A DNA stretch of 64,000 nucleotides from Streptomyces sp. NBC_00620 (GCF_026341825.1 NZ_JAPENY010000001.1:1426001-1490000); one strand, 5' to 3'. Shown: positions 42,748 to 52,667, counted from the first letter of the stretch. Numbers and translations: made by a program. Notes: a model not told the origin generated them from the sequence alone.

Positions 42748-43581
42748 ATGCTCATGCTCGTGGAAAACCACTCCTTGCCTCGCACAGCAGCCTTCTTTGA
42801 TCTGGACAAGACGGTCATTGCGAAGTCGAGCACGCTCACGTTCAGCAAGTCGTTCTACCAAGGCGGTCTGATCAACCGCAGGGCCGCCTTGCGCACCGCA
42901 TATGCCCAGTTCGTATTCCTGGCGGGCGGCGCCGACCACGACCAGATGGAGCGGATGCGGAAGTACCTCTCCGCGATGTGCCGCGGCTGGAACGTCCAGC
43001 AGGTCAAGGAGATCGTCGCCGAGACGCTGCACGACCTCATCGACCCGATCATCTACGACGAGGCCGCCTCCCTCATCGAGGAGCACCACATCGCCGGCCG
43101 CGATGTCGTGATCGTGTCCACGTCCGGTGCGGAGGTGGTCGAGCCGATCGGCGAACTGCTCGGCGCGGACCGCGTGGTGGCGACCCGCATGGTCGTGGGC
43201 GAGGACGGCTGCTTCACCGGGGAGGTGGAGTACTACGCGTACGGGCCGACGAAGGCCGAGGCAGTCAGGGAACTCGCCGAGTCCGAGGGGTACGACCTCT
43301 CACGCTGCTACGCCTACAGCGACTCGGCGACCGACCTGCCGATGCTGAAGTCCGTGGGCCATCCGCACGCGGTGAATCCGGACCGCACCCTGCGGCGCGA
43401 GGCTCTCGCCCGCTCGTGGCCGATTCTGGACTTCCACCGTCCGGTCCGGCTGAAGCAGCGACTGCCCACCCTGTCCGTACCGCCCCGTCCGGCGCTCGTC
43501 GCGGCGGCGGCGATAGGAGCGGCGGCGGCCACGGCGGGACTCGTCTGGTACGCGAGCCGGCGGCGCGCGACGGTGGTGTGA
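42748..43581 (+). CDS. HAD-IB family phosphatase (SerB-like) with C-terminal membrane helix
   Basis: A 277-aa HAD hydrolase: motif I AAFFDLDKTVIAKSS (nucleophile Asp18, acid/base Asp20), motif II VVIVSTSGAEVVEPIGEL, motif III Lys in YYAYGPTKAEAVRELAES, motif IV CYAYSDSATDLPMLKSVGHP. The IB subfamily acts on phosphoserine or small phosphorylated alcohols. A C-terminal segment ALVAAAAIGAAAATAGLVWY followed by SRRR looks like a membrane anchor. Start ATG 42748; an ATG at 42754 is possible. Confidence 0.88.
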   Translation: MLMLVENHSLPRTAAFFDLDKTVIAKSSTLTFSKSFYQGGLINRRAALRTAYAQFVFLAGGADHDQMERMRKYLSAMCRGWNVQQVKEIVAETLHDLIDPIIYDEAASLIEEHHIAGRDVVIVSTSGAEVVEPIGELLGADRVVATRMVVGEDGCFTGEVEYYAYGPTKAEAVRELAESEGYDLSRCYAYSDSATDLPMLKSVGHPHAVNPDRTLRREALARSWPILDFHRPVRLKQRLPTLSVPPRPALVAAAAIGAAAATAGLVWYASRRRATVV

Positions 43582-44022
43582 TCGCGTCACGGATCACGTC
43601 ACAGCGACACGGCTCTCGTCACGCGTGCGCGGGCAGCACACTCACGCCCGTTTCGAACCCGTTTGAACCTAAAAGTAAAGAACTGCAGCCAGGGGTTCCG
43701 CTTCCTCTGGACCTGGAGTACAAAGGGGTTAACGGCCCGCGAGACCAAGGACATCCGAGAGGATCACCTTTAAACGCAACCAAGGCCCCACGGACCGAGC
43801 ATGAACATCGAGCACCCACGCGACGTCGACCCGTCGATTACGGGCCAGCCGCACCAGGAAACGGGCCACAGTTCCCGGCCTGATGGGCAACATTCGAGGA
43901 CGCTTGGTAACCCGGTGAACATGCCAGCGGCGGTACGAGACCTCGTACCGCCGCAACCCTGTTCAGGGAGTTTTTCGCCCTCTTAGTAGGGGGCGTTTTT
44001 CAAGCCGTACGAAGTACGAGCT
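43582..44022. other. Convergent gap with a double hairpin
   Basis: Between the HAD gene and the Fic-like gene. A hairpin GCGGCGGTACG/CGTACCGCCGC (43927-43954) is followed by a small CCCTG/CAGGG stem and TTTTT (43957-43973), a good terminator for the plus strand and usable for the minus-strand gene. The remaining 340 bp show no gene I can support. Confidence 0.55.
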
Positions 44023-44847
44023 TTACGCCGCCCCGCGCTGAAGCGCCTCGCAGACGGCCGTCGACTCCCTGGCCCCCAGCTCAACCGCCTTGCCGCAATG
44101 GGCGATCCAGGCCGCCATCCCCTCCGGAGTGCCGGAGGCATAGCCGTCCAGGGCTGCCGCGTAGGCCGCGCGGCCGAGTTCGCCATGGCCGACCTCCGCC
44201 GGGCAGACGGACTTCGGGTCGAGGCCGCTGCCGATCAGGACGATGCGTTCGGCCGCGCGTGCGACCAGGCCGTTGTGGGAGCCGAAGGGACGCAGGGCGA
44301 GGAGTTCGCCGTGCACCACTGCCGCCGTCACCAGGGCGGGGGCCGAGCCGCCCGCGATGATCAGCTGGGAGAGGCCTTCGAGACGGCCGGCGACCTCGTC
44401 GGCGTCCGGCAGCGGCAGCTCGACGAGCGGCTCGTCCACCGGTTCACCGTCCTGGCGCGGACGACCGACCTCGTCACCCTTGTCCGCGGCCGCCACCAGG
44501 TGCAGCCGAGCAAGCACCCGAAGGGGCGACTGCCGCCAGATGGAGAGCAGTTGGCCCGCCTCGGCGGTCAGCCGGAGAGCCGCGCCGACCGTACGGCCCT
44601 CTTCGTCCGCGCTGAAGTCGGTGCGGCGGCGCACCTCTTCGAGGGCCCAGTCGGCGCCGGACAGCGCCGCGGATCCGCGTGCGCCGCGCAGCGCCGCCTC
44701 GGACGTGATCTCGTTGCTGCGACGCCGCATGATCCGGTGCCCGTAGACCCGGTCCACGGCCTTGCGGACGGACTCCACGGATTCGGCCACCCCGGGAAGC
44801 GAGCCCAGGGCCGCGAGCGGATCGGCGGTCGCGCCTGTCGTACTCAT
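44023..44847 (-). CDS. Fic-like protein with degenerate active-site motif
   Basis: A 274-aa soluble protein, start MSTTGATADPLAALGSLPGV. The central helix-turn-helix AAVVHGELLALRPFGSHNGL then VARAAERIVL is laid out like the Fic motif HPFxxGNGRxxR, but His is replaced by Arg and the GNGR is HNGL, so AMPylation by the usual chemistry is unlikely. Upstream helices (ITSEAALRGARGSAALSGAD) resemble Fic N-terminal and antitoxin-type regions. It is divergent from the CooC-like ATPase gene; the start codons are about 100 bp apart. Confidence 0.6.
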   Translation of the reverse strand: MSTTGATADPLAALGSLPGVAESVESVRKAVDRVYGHRIMRRRSNEITSEAALRGARGSAALSGADWALEEVRRRTDFSADEEGRTVGAALRLTAEAGQLLSIWRQSPLRVLARLHLVAAADKGDEVGRPRQDGEPVDEPLVELPLPDADEVAGRLEGLSQLIIAGGSAPALVTAAVVHGELLALRPFGSHNGLVARAAERIVLIGSGLDPKSVCPAEVGHGELGRAAYAAALDGYASGTPEGMAAWIAHCGKAVELGARESTAVCEALQRGAA

Positions 44848-44948
44848 GAGTACGACATTACGCACCCTTGCCCGCCGCCCCACGATGGAGTGGTCTTCTT
44901 CACGCGAGCGGTGCACCCAGGGCGATCACCCGACTACCCTTGGTGAAC

Positions 44949-45929
44949 ATGAAAATTGCTTTCGTTGGGAAGGGCGGCAGCGGCAAGACCACCCTGTCCT
45001 CGCTCTTCATCCGCCACCTCGCGGCCTCAGGGGCGCCGGTCGTCGCGGTGGACGCCGACATCAACCAGCATCTGGGGACCGCCCTGGGCCTCGATGAGAC
45101 GGTCGCCGCCGGACTGCCCGCGATGGGCGAGCGGCTGCCGCTGATCAAGGAATACCTGCGCGGCACCAACGCCCGCATCACGTCCGCCGAGACGATGATC
45201 AAGACGACCCCGCCCGGCGAGGGGTCACGACTGCTGCGGGTGCGCGAGGAGAATCCGGTCTACGAAGCGTGCGCGCGGCCGGTGGAACTCGACGGCGGCG
45301 CCGTCCGTTTGATGGTCACCGGCCCCTTCACCGAGGCCGATTTGGGAGTGGCCTGCTACCACTCCAAGACCGGTGCAGTGGAGCTCTGCCTGAACCATCT
45401 CGTCGACGGCCAGAGCGAGTACATCGTCGTCGACATGACGGCGGGCTCGGACTCCTTCGCGTCCGGCATGTTCACCCGGTTCGACATCACGTTCCTCGTC
45501 GCCGAGCCGACCCGGAAGGGCATCTCCGTCTATCGCCAGTACAAGGAGTACGCCCGCGACTTCGGCGTCGCCCTGAAGGTCGTCGGCAACAAGGTGCAGG
45601 GCCAGGACGACATCGACTTCCTCCGCACCGAAGTCGGTGACGACCTCCTGGTCACGGTCGGGCACTCGGACTGGGTGCGCTCCATGGAGAAGGGCCGCTC
45701 GCCCCGGTTCGAGTTCCTGGAGGAGGGCAACCGCCGCTCCCTGCACGCCCTGCAGAGCGCCGCCGACGCCATGTACGAACGGCGCGACTGGGAGCGCTAC
45801 ACGCGCCAGATGGTCCACTTCCACCTGAAGAACGCCGGCAGTTGGGGCAACGAGCGGACCGGGGCGGACCTGGCGGCGCAGGTCGACCCCGGCTTCGTAC
45901 TCGGTGAGGGGCTGGTGGCCACGGCTTGA
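44949..45929 (+). CDS. CooC/MinD-type deviant Walker ATPase
   Basis: A 326-aa SIMIBI P-loop ATPase: MKIAFVGKGGSGKTTLSSLF carries the deviant Walker A with the signature Lys; VAVDADINQHLGTALGLDE is switch I; YIVVDMTAGSDSFASGMFTR is switch II, with Gly-Ser in place of the usual Gly-Ala. FLVAEPTRKGISVYRQYKEY and LKVVGNKVQGQDDIDFL complete the core. The family members act as metallochaperones (CooC) or in positioning. Start ATG 44949; GTG 44943 is also possible. Confidence 0.85.
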   Translation: MKIAFVGKGGSGKTTLSSLFIRHLAASGAPVVAVDADINQHLGTALGLDETVAAGLPAMGERLPLIKEYLRGTNARITSAETMIKTTPPGEGSRLLRVREENPVYEACARPVELDGGAVRLMVTGPFTEADLGVACYHSKTGAVELCLNHLVDGQSEYIVVDMTAGSDSFASGMFTRFDITFLVAEPTRKGISVYRQYKEYARDFGVALKVVGNKVQGQDDIDFLRTEVGDDLLVTVGHSDWVRSMEKGRSPRFEFLEEGNRRSLHALQSAADAMYERRDWERYTRQMVHFHLKNAGSWGNERTGADLAAQVDPGFVLGEGLVATA

Positions 45930-45950
45930 GCACCGGCCCACGCGGGACTG

Positions 45951-47222
45951 CTAGGGCTTGACCGCCGGCGCCCCGGGGACGCCCTTCGGGGCCGGGGCGG
46001 GGCGGCCCGAGAGGAGGGACGCCCAGCCCTGCTTCGGGGTCTCGCCGACCTTGAGGCCGCGGAGCTTGTCCAGGGTGGCGGGGTCCTGCACGTCGAGCCA
46101 GTCGGCGAGTTGCCGGAAGGAGACGCAGCGCACGTCGGACTTGGTGCAGACGCGCTCGATGACCTCTTCGATGGCGCGCATGTAGGTGCCGCCGTTCCAG
46201 GACTCGAAGTGGTTGCCGATGATCAGCGGCGCGCGGTTGCCGTCGTAGGCGCGGTCGAAGCCCTTGAGGAGGCCGTCACGCATCTGGTCGCCCCAGTACT
46301 CGTGCTTGTCGGGGTCGCCCTGGGTCGTGGTGCCCGACTGGTTGACCATGAAGTTGTAGTCCATGGTGAGCTGCTCGTAGGAATGCCCGGGGAATGGCAC
46401 AAGCTGCATCGACAGGTCCCACAGGCCTTCCTTCTTCTTGGGCCAGACCTGGTTGTTGACGCCTGAGGTGTCGTAGCGGAAGCCCAGTTGGCGGGCCGCC
46501 TTCATGAAGTTCTTCTGCCCCTCCAGGCAGGGCGTGCGGGCGCCGACGAGTTCCTTGTCGTAGTCGAAGGGCAGCGGGGACGCCTTCTTCATGCCCGTGT
46601 TGGTCTTCCAGGACTTCACGAACGACTTCGCCTGGGCGATCTCGTCCTTCCAGTCCGCGACGGACCAGTCACCGACCCCGCCTTCGGTGCCGCAGAAGTG
46701 GCCGTTGAAGTGCGTACCGATCTCGTTGCCCTCCAGCCACGCCCCGCGCAGCTGCTTCACGGTCTCCTCGATGCCCGCTTCGTCGTTGAAGCCGATCTCC
46801 GAGCTGCCCGGTGAGTGCTGCGGCGGCTTGTAGAGCTCGCGCTTGTCCTCCGGCAGCATGTACACGCCGCTCAGGAAGTACGTCATCGTCGCCTTGTTGG
46901 CCTTGGAGACCTTCCGGAAGTGCGAGAACAGCTTCTGGCTGTCCTCGCCCGCGCCGTCCCAGGAGAAGATCACGAACTGCGGGGGCTTCTGACCGGGCTT
47001 CAGCCGTTCCGGCCGGGGCAGATGCGGCTGCGCGCCGGTGTACGCGGTGGAACCGTCGCCGATCAGGCGGACCGCGCTCTTGGGCGCCGGAGCGCCCGCC
47101 GCCTTCTTCGCACCATGCGCGCCTTCCTTGGAACCGGTGGTGTCCAGCGCGCAACCGGCGAGCGCCGTGGCGCAGGCCGCGGCGAGTGCTACGCCCGCGG
47201 CGATCCTCTGGGTGACGGCCAT
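45951..47222 (-). CDS. Secreted polysaccharide deacetylase-like lipoprotein
   Basis: A 423-aa lipoprotein (lipobox TALAGC near residue 24). The NodB-like fold is visible: PQFVIFSWDGAGEDSQKLFS with the first Asp, NKATMTYFLSGVYMLPEDKR, then NEIGTHFNGHFCGTEGGVGD with the HxxxH metal motif, and a late DYNFMVNQSGTTTQGDPD. It probably acts on cell-wall or extracellular polysaccharide. The start at 47222 begins the signal peptide (MAVTQRIAAGVALAAACATA). The family is similar to Streptomyces proteins annotated only as lipoproteins; catalytic activity is not certain. Confidence 0.75.
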   Translation of the reverse strand: MAVTQRIAAGVALAAACATALAGCALDTTGSKEGAHGAKKAAGAPAPKSAVRLIGDGSTAYTGAQPHLPRPERLKPGQKPPQFVIFSWDGAGEDSQKLFSHFRKVSKANKATMTYFLSGVYMLPEDKRELYKPPQHSPGSSEIGFNDEAGIEETVKQLRGAWLEGNEIGTHFNGHFCGTEGGVGDWSVADWKDEIAQAKSFVKSWKTNTGMKKASPLPFDYDKELVGARTPCLEGQKNFMKAARQLGFRYDTSGVNNQVWPKKKEGLWDLSMQLVPFPGHSYEQLTMDYNFMVNQSGTTTQGDPDKHEYWGDQMRDGLLKGFDRAYDGNRAPLIIGNHFESWNGGTYMRAIEEVIERVCTKSDVRCVSFRQLADWLDVQDPATLDKLRGLKVGETPKQGWASLLSGRPAPAPKGVPGAPAVKP

Positions 47223-47560
47223 CTTCCGCCCGCCTTCTTCCTTCAGTCTGGGCAACGTTGATTTGCGCGTTATGCAGCGATCTACGGCTATACGCCGACA
47301 GTGCCGCCAAGGTCGCACGAGGCCGAGATTGAATAAGTACGACAAGCCGATCAATTGCCTGGTTCACTCCAGGGGGTGAATTAATGCCCCATTTGCTATG
47401 GTTTTCCGCACGAAGCCTTTACTCTGCATTACGATCCGTTTACCGAGCGTTGAAAATCCCGCCGCTGCACGCCGTGACCCACGGCCGCGACCCGCCCCCC
47501 GCCTCCCCGGCGGGGGACCACCTGTTCCGCGACCGCGCTGCCCCGGAGGAGACGGGAACC

Positions 47561-49966
47561 ATGTCTGCCTGCGTCCCCACCCGCGCCGCCGACTCGACTC
47601 GGCAAAAGCGCATCCACCAGCCCCACAGCCCCCCGCCGACTCCGCCCCGCCGATTCCGTATCGCGGGCGCCGATCTGTCGGCCTCGATCGCTGTCTTCCT
47701 GATCGCCCTGCCCCTGTCCCTCGGCATCGCCCTCGCCACCGGCGCGCCACTCCAGGCGGGCCTCGTGGCCGCCGCCGTCGGCGGACTCGTCGCCGGACGA
47801 CTGGGCGGCTCGCCCCTCCAGGTGAGCGGGCCCGCCGCCGGGCTCACGGTCGTCACCGCCGACCTGATCCACCTCTACGGATGGCGCACGACCTGCGCCA
47901 TCACCGTCCTCGCCGGAATCACCCAACTGGGGTTGTCCTACCTGCGAGTGGCCCGTACGGCGCTCGCCGTCAGCCCCGCGATCGTGCACGGGATGCTCGC
48001 CGGCATCGGCGTGACCATCGCCGTCGCTCAGCTCCACATCGTGCTGGGCGGCACCCCGCAGAGCGCCGTTCTCGACAACGTCCGTGCCTTGCCGGATCAG
48101 TTGGCGAACGTCGACCCCGCAGCGGTGTCGATGAGCGCGCTGACCCTGCTCCTTCTCCTTGCCTGGCCGCGGATTCCCGGGCGCGTGGGCCGGCTGCTGC
48201 GCAAGGTTCCGGCCGCGCTCGTCGCCGTCGCCGGGGCCACCGCGACCGCCTCGCTCGCCGGGCTGACGCTGCCCAAGGCCGAACTGCCGTCCTGGAGCAG
48301 TCACGCGCTGGCCGGGCTGCCCGAGGGACCGGTGCTCGGAATCATGGCCGCCGTTCTCACCGTCACGCTCGTGTGCAGCGTGCAGTCCCTGCTCGGCGCC
48401 GTGGCCGTGGACAAGCTGGTGACGGGACGGCCCGAGCTGCAGGCACGGGTGGGCCGCTCCGATCTCGACCGGGAACTGCTCGGGCAGGGCGCCGCCAACA
48501 TCGTCTCCGGCGCCCTCGGCGGACTGCCGGTCGCGGGGGTCGCCGTACGAAGTTCCGCGAATGTGCAAGCCGGCGCCGTGAGCCGGAACTCCACGATGCT
48601 GCACGGCGTTTTCGTAGTAGTTGCCGCGCTGCTGATGGTCCCGATCCTGGAGCTGATCCCGCTCGCATCGCTCGCCGCCCTGGTGATGGCCGTCGGCATC
48701 CAGATGGTGTCCCTGCACCACATCCGCACGGTCACCCGCCACCGCGAGGTGCTGGTGTACGCCGTCACCACGCTCGGCGTCGTCATCCTCGGAGTTCTCG
48801 AGGGCGTGGTGCTGGGGGTATCCGTGGCCGTCGGCGTCGCCCTGCACCGCCTCGCCCGCACCCGCATCACGCACGAAGAGAGGGAAGGAGTCCATTACGT
48901 ACGCGTACGAGGGCAGTTGACGTTCCTCGCGGTGCCGCGGCTCAGCCGCACGCTGCACCAGATGCCCCGAGGGTCCAGCGCCGTCGTGGAGTTGGACGGC
49001 TCGTTCATGGACCACGCGGCGTTCGAGGCGCTGCACGACTGGCAGAACGCGCACTCCGCGCAAGGTGGCACCGTCGAGCTCACCGGACGGGCCGGAGCGC
49101 GGATCGCCGAGCCCGCGGGCTCCGCACACTGCAGGTGCCGGCCCTGGACGCCCTGGCGCAACCACCACTGCGAGCCCTCCGCGAGCCCGCAGTCCGTATC
49201 CCCGGGCAGCCCTCCGGGAGAGCCCGGTGAGCCGGGTGAAGCGACGGCTTCCTCGGGTCGACTCGCGCGGGACGGGGAGCGTGGGGAGAGCGGGCACCAA
49301 CTGGCGCGCGGCATCAGCGCGTTCCAGCGCAACACCGCGCCCCTGGTGCGGGGTGAGCTGGCGCGGCTGGCACGGGAGGGGCAGCGGCCGTCCCAGCTGT
49401 TCCTGACCTGTGCCGACTCGCGGCTCGTCACTTCGATGATCACGTCCAGTGGTCCGGGTGACCTCTTCGTCGTACGGAATGTGGGCAACCTCGTGCCGTT
49501 GCCCGAGGAGGAGAGCGGGGACGACTCGGTGGCCGCGGCGATCGAGTACGCGGTGGACGTGCTGAAGGTGCGGTCCATCACGGTGTGCGGGCACTCCGGG
49601 TGCGGGGCGATGCAAGCCCTGATGAACGCGGAGCCGGGAGGCGCGATGACGCCGCTCAAGCGGTGGCTGCGGCACGGGCTGCCGAGTCTCGAGCGGATGG
49701 CCGCCAAGGACCGGCCGTGGGCGCGGTTGGCCGGGCGGGCGCCCGCCGACGCGGTGGAGCAGCTCTGTCTGACCAACGTGGTGCAGCAGTTGGAGCATCT
49801 GCGGGCGTACGAGTCCGTGGCGCGGGCCCTGCGGGAGGGTGTGCTCGAGCTGCACGGGATGTACTTCCACGTGGGCGAAGCGCAGGCGTATCTGCTGGCC
49901 GACGGCGAGGGGGCCGAGCTGTTCGATCACGTGGGCGCGACGGAGGATCTGCGGCATCCTGCGTGA
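47561..49966 (+). CDS. SulP transporter fused to beta-carbonic anhydrase
   Basis: An 801-aa fusion. Residues about 30-420: SulP membrane domain (LSASIAVFLIALPLSLGIAL, GLVAGRLGGSPLQVSGPAAG). About 440-530: STAS-like (GVHYVRVRGQLTFLAVPRLS, VVELDGSFMDHAAFEALHDW). About 570-800: carbonic anhydrase with Cys617, Asp619 and Arg621 in LFLTCADSRLVTS and His678, Cys681 in CGHSGCGAMQAL. Bicarbonate delivered or exported by SulP is coupled to CO2 exchange, as in M. tuberculosis Rv3273. Start at 47561 after GGAGGAGACGGG. This is the resident system; the island has the split version. Confidence 0.93.
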   Translation: MSACVPTRAADSTRQKRIHQPHSPPPTPPRRFRIAGADLSASIAVFLIALPLSLGIALATGAPLQAGLVAAAVGGLVAGRLGGSPLQVSGPAAGLTVVTADLIHLYGWRTTCAITVLAGITQLGLSYLRVARTALAVSPAIVHGMLAGIGVTIAVAQLHIVLGGTPQSAVLDNVRALPDQLANVDPAAVSMSALTLLLLLAWPRIPGRVGRLLRKVPAALVAVAGATATASLAGLTLPKAELPSWSSHALAGLPEGPVLGIMAAVLTVTLVCSVQSLLGAVAVDKLVTGRPELQARVGRSDLDRELLGQGAANIVSGALGGLPVAGVAVRSSANVQAGAVSRNSTMLHGVFVVVAALLMVPILELIPLASLAALVMAVGIQMVSLHHIRTVTRHREVLVYAVTTLGVVILGVLEGVVLGVSVAVGVALHRLARTRITHEEREGVHYVRVRGQLTFLAVPRLSRTLHQMPRGSSAVVELDGSFMDHAAFEALHDWQNAHSAQGGTVELTGRAGARIAEPAGSAHCRCRPWTPWRNHHCEPSASPQSVSPGSPPGEPGEPGEATASSGRLARDGERGESGHQLARGISAFQRNTAPLVRGELARLAREGQRPSQLFLTCADSRLVTSMITSSGPGDLFVVRNVGNLVPLPEEESGDDSVAAAIEYAVDVLKVRSITVCGHSGCGAMQALMNAEPGGAMTPLKRWLRHGLPSLERMAAKDRPWARLAGRAPADAVEQLCLTNVVQQLEHLRAYESVARALREGVLELHGMYFHVGEAQAYLLADGEGAELFDHVGATEDLRHPA

Positions 49967-49988
49967 CGGCCTGTCCCACCTGTCACGC

Positions 49989-50035
49989 GTGACGGCGTGA
50001 CGGCGTGACGCGTGACCGCGTAGGCCGTGACGCGT
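49989..50035. repeat. 8-bp GTGACGGC/GTGACGC repeats after the SulP-carbonic anhydrase gene
   Basis: GTGAC recurs at 49989, 49997, 50005, 50012 and 50027, the first three exactly 8 bp apart, with an inverted GTCAC at 49982. The gap 49967-50447 contains also a CCCCCT/AGGGGG hairpin (about 50211-50229) and the DasR-like site, and no gene. Confidence 0.6.
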
Positions 50036-50346
50036 GGCCTCGTGGGCCGGGTGGCGCGTGATCTCCTGCGCGGGCGCACATGATCCTCGTACGCCGGTAC
50101 GGGTGGTCTGGGCGTGGTGCGTGGTCCCAGTTGGCGGGGCCGCGCACCATGTTGGTGTGGGTCGTGTGCCGGGGCGGCGGGCTCGTCCCGTGTGCGTTTC
50201 CCTTGGAGTCCCCCTCGCTTCAGGGGGATTTCGGCTGTTCTTGGCCGCAGTCCGGGAAGCGTTGGCGGGTGAACCCGAAGGCCGAGCCGTACGTGCCCCA
50301 GAGTGCGTCCTTCTGAAGAGCGCCCGGCCGCTAGCATGCAGCCTCA

Positions 50347-50362
50347 ATAGGTCTAAACCAAT
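50347..50362 (+). promoter_or_regulatory. DasR-like (dre) site upstream of acs
   Basis: ATAGGTCTAAACCAAT against the palindromic dre core TGGTCTAGACCA: 10 of 12 core positions match. It lies 86 bp before the acs start. DasR responds to glucosamine-6-phosphate, and DasR control of acetyl-CoA synthetase genes is reported in Saccharopolyspora, as I recall. Confidence 0.5.
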
Positions 50363-50447
50363 TTCCGGTCGGCCCTTGTCACCAGGCCCCCGGGTCTGAT
50401 GAGCTGTGGCCCGGGACACAACGGACACCCTGGGAAAGGGAGATGTC

Positions 50448-52406
50448 GTGAGCAACGAAAGCCTGGCCAACCTGCTGAAGGAAGAGCGCAGGTTCGCGCC
50501 GCCCGCCGACCTGGCCGCGAACGCCAATGTCACCGCGGAGGCGTATGAGCAGGCCAAGGCTGACAGGCTCGGCTTCTGGGCCGAGCAGGCCCGCCGGCTG
50601 ACCTGGGCCACCGAGCCGACCGAGACGCTGGACTGGTCGAATCCGCCGTTCGCCAAGTGGTTCAAGGACGGCAAGCTGAACGTCGCGTACAACTGCGTGG
50701 ACCGTCATGTGGAGGCGGGGAATGGTGACCGGGTCGCCATTCACTTCGAGGGTGAGCCGGGCGACAGCCGCGCCATCACCTACGCCGAGCTGAAGGACGA
50801 GGTCAGCAAGGCCGCGAACGCGCTGACCGAGCTGGGGGTCGAGAAGGGCGACCGGGTCGCCATTTACCTGCCGATGATCCCCGAGGCCGTCGTCGCGATG
50901 CTGGCCTGCGCCCGTATCGGTGCCGCGCACTCGGTCGTGTTCGGCGGGTTCTCGGCGGACGCGATCGCCACCCGGATCCAGGACGCCGACGCCAAGCTGG
51001 TCATCACCTCCGACGGTGGCTACCGGCGCGGAAAGCCGTCCGCGCTCAAGCCCGCCGTCGACGAAGCGGTCAGCCGGGTCGACGGGGTCGACAAGGTGCT
51101 CGTCGTGCGCCGTACCGGGCAGGAGGTCGCTTGGACCGACGGCCGTGACGTGTGGTGGCACGAGATCGTCGAGCGGCAGTCCGCCGAGCACACGCCGGAG
51201 GCGTTCGAGGCCGAGCACCCGCTGTTCATCCTCTACACCTCCGGGACGACTGGGAAGCCGAAGGGCATCCTGCACACCTCGGGCGGCTACCTCACGCAGG
51301 CCTCGTACACCCACCACGCCGTCTTCGACCTCAAGCCGGAGACCGACGTGTACTGGTGCACGGCCGACATCGGCTGGGTCACCGGGCACTCGTACATCAC
51401 GTACGGGCCGCTCTCGAACGGCGCGACGCAGGTGATGTACGAGGGGACGCCGGACACTCCGCACCAGGGGCGGTTCTGGGAGATCGTGCAGAAGTACGGG
51501 GTGACGATCCTGTACACGGCCCCGACGGCCATTCGTACGTTCATGAAGTGGGGCGACGACATCCCGGCGAAGTTCGATCTGTCGTCGCTGCGGGTGCTCG
51601 GGTCGGTCGGTGAACCGATCAACCCCGAGGCGTGGATCTGGTACCGGAAGCACATCGGGGGCGACCAGACGCCCATCGTGGACACCTGGTGGCAGACCGA
51701 GACCGGCGCGATGATGATCTCGCCGCTGCCGGGGGTGACGGAGACCAAGCCCGGCTCCGCGCAGCGGGCTCTGCCGGGAATCTCGGCGACCGTCGTGGAC
51801 GACGAGGCGCGGGAGGTTCCCAACGGGGGTGGCGGCTACCTCGTACTCACCGAGCCGTGGCCTTCGATGCTGCGGACCATCTGGGGGGACGATCAGCGGT
51901 TCCTCGACACGTACTGGTCGCGGTTCGAGGGCAAGTACTTCGCCGGGGACGGGGCGAAGAAGGACGACGACGGGGACATCTGGCTCCTCGGGCGGGTCGA
52001 CGACGTGATGCTCGTGTCCGGGCACAACATCTCGACGACCGAGGTCGAGTCGGCGCTCGTCTCGCATCCGTCGGTCGCCGAGGCGGCGGTCGTGGGTGCG
52101 GCGGACGAGACGACCGGGCAGGCGATCGTGGCCTTCGTGATCCTGCGTGGGACGGCTTCCGCCGAGGACGAAGGGCTGGTGGCGGACCTGCGTAATCACG
52201 TGGGCACGGTGCTCGGGCCGATCGCCAAGCCCAAGCGGGTCCTGCCGGTGGCCGAGCTGCCGAAGACGCGCTCCGGCAAGATCATGCGGCGGCTGTTGCG
52301 TGACGTGGCGGAGAACCGGGCGCTCGGTGACGTCACGACGCTGACCGACTCCACGGTGATGAACATGATCCAGGCGAAGCTGCCGGCGGCACCGAGCGAG
52401 GACTGA
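50448..52406 (+). CDS. acs: Acetyl-CoA synthetase
   Basis: A 652-aa AMP-forming enzyme that activates acetate to acetyl-CoA. A-motifs: [20 protein letters not shown] (P-loop), [39 protein letters not shown] (acetate/CoA pocket Trp), [20 protein letters not shown] (hinge), and [14 protein letters not shown] with the acetylation-regulated Lys. The GTG start is chosen because AAAGGGAG lies 5 nt upstream; an earlier in-frame ATG at 50406 is less likely. Confidence 0.96.
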   Translation: MSNESLANLLKEERRFAPPADLAANANVTAEAYEQAKADRLGFWAEQARRLTWATEPTETLDWSNPPFAKWFKDGKLNVAYNCVDRHVEAGNGDRVAIHFEGEPGDSRAITYAELKDEVSKAANALTELGVEKGDRVAIYLPMIPEAVVAMLACARIGAAHSVVFGGFSADAIATRIQDADAKLVITSDGGYRRGKPSALKPAVDEAVSRVDGVDKVLVVRRTGQEVAWTDGRDVWWHEIVERQSAEHTPEAFEAEHPLFILYTSGTTGKPKGILHTSGGYLTQASYTHHAVFDLKPETDVYWCTADIGWVTGHSYITYGPLSNGATQVMYEGTPDTPHQGRFWEIVQKYGVTILYTAPTAIRTFMKWGDDIPAKFDLSSLRVLGSVGEPINPEAWIWYRKHIGGDQTPIVDTWWQTETGAMMISPLPGVTETKPGSAQRALPGISATVVDDEAREVPNGGGGYLVLTEPWPSMLRTIWGDDQRFLDTYWSRFEGKYFAGDGAKKDDDGDIWLLGRVDDVMLVSGHNISTTEVESALVSHPSVAEAAVVGAADETTGQAIVAFVILRGTASAEDEGLVADLRNHVGTVLGPIAKPKRVLPVAELPKTRSGKIMRRLLRDVAENRALGDVTTLTDSTVMNMIQAKLPAAPSED

Positions 52407-52555
52407 GGGTTTCTCCCCGCCCACCCGCCCCTGATTGGTGTGGGGGCCCTGCGCGCCCCCACACCCCGGCGGGCGGCGGGGCTCCGCACGCCCACCCTGG
52501 CGGGGCTCCGCCCCTGCACCCCGCCGGGCTTTGCCCCGCACGACGGATATCACGG

Positions 52556-52667
52556 GTTTTCTTCGCCCCCTCCGCCCCTACCCGTCCCTTGCTTCCTGGG
52601 GGCTCCGCCCCCAGACCCCCGCATCGCGCTGACGCGCTCGTCCTCAAACGCCGGACAGGCTGAAAGA
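52556..52667. repeat. Dispersed Streptomyces intergenic repeat, copy 1
   Basis: About 110 bp closely similar to 63008-63112: a pyrimidine-rich TTCGCCCCCTCCGCCCCT start, a hairpin CTGGGGGC-TCC-GCCCCCAG (52596-52614), then GCTCGTCCTCAAACGCCGGA. It follows the acs gene. Preceding DNA (52438-52540) holds related GGGGCTCCGCCCC words. The gap 52407-52897 has no gene. Confidence 0.8.

Noticed and set aside
47429..50692. An 1087-codon minus-strand frame across the SulP-carbonic anhydrase gene and the acs leader
   Set aside because: Shadow of the real plus-strand genes; composition is Arg/His/Gly-rich and no domain is visible.
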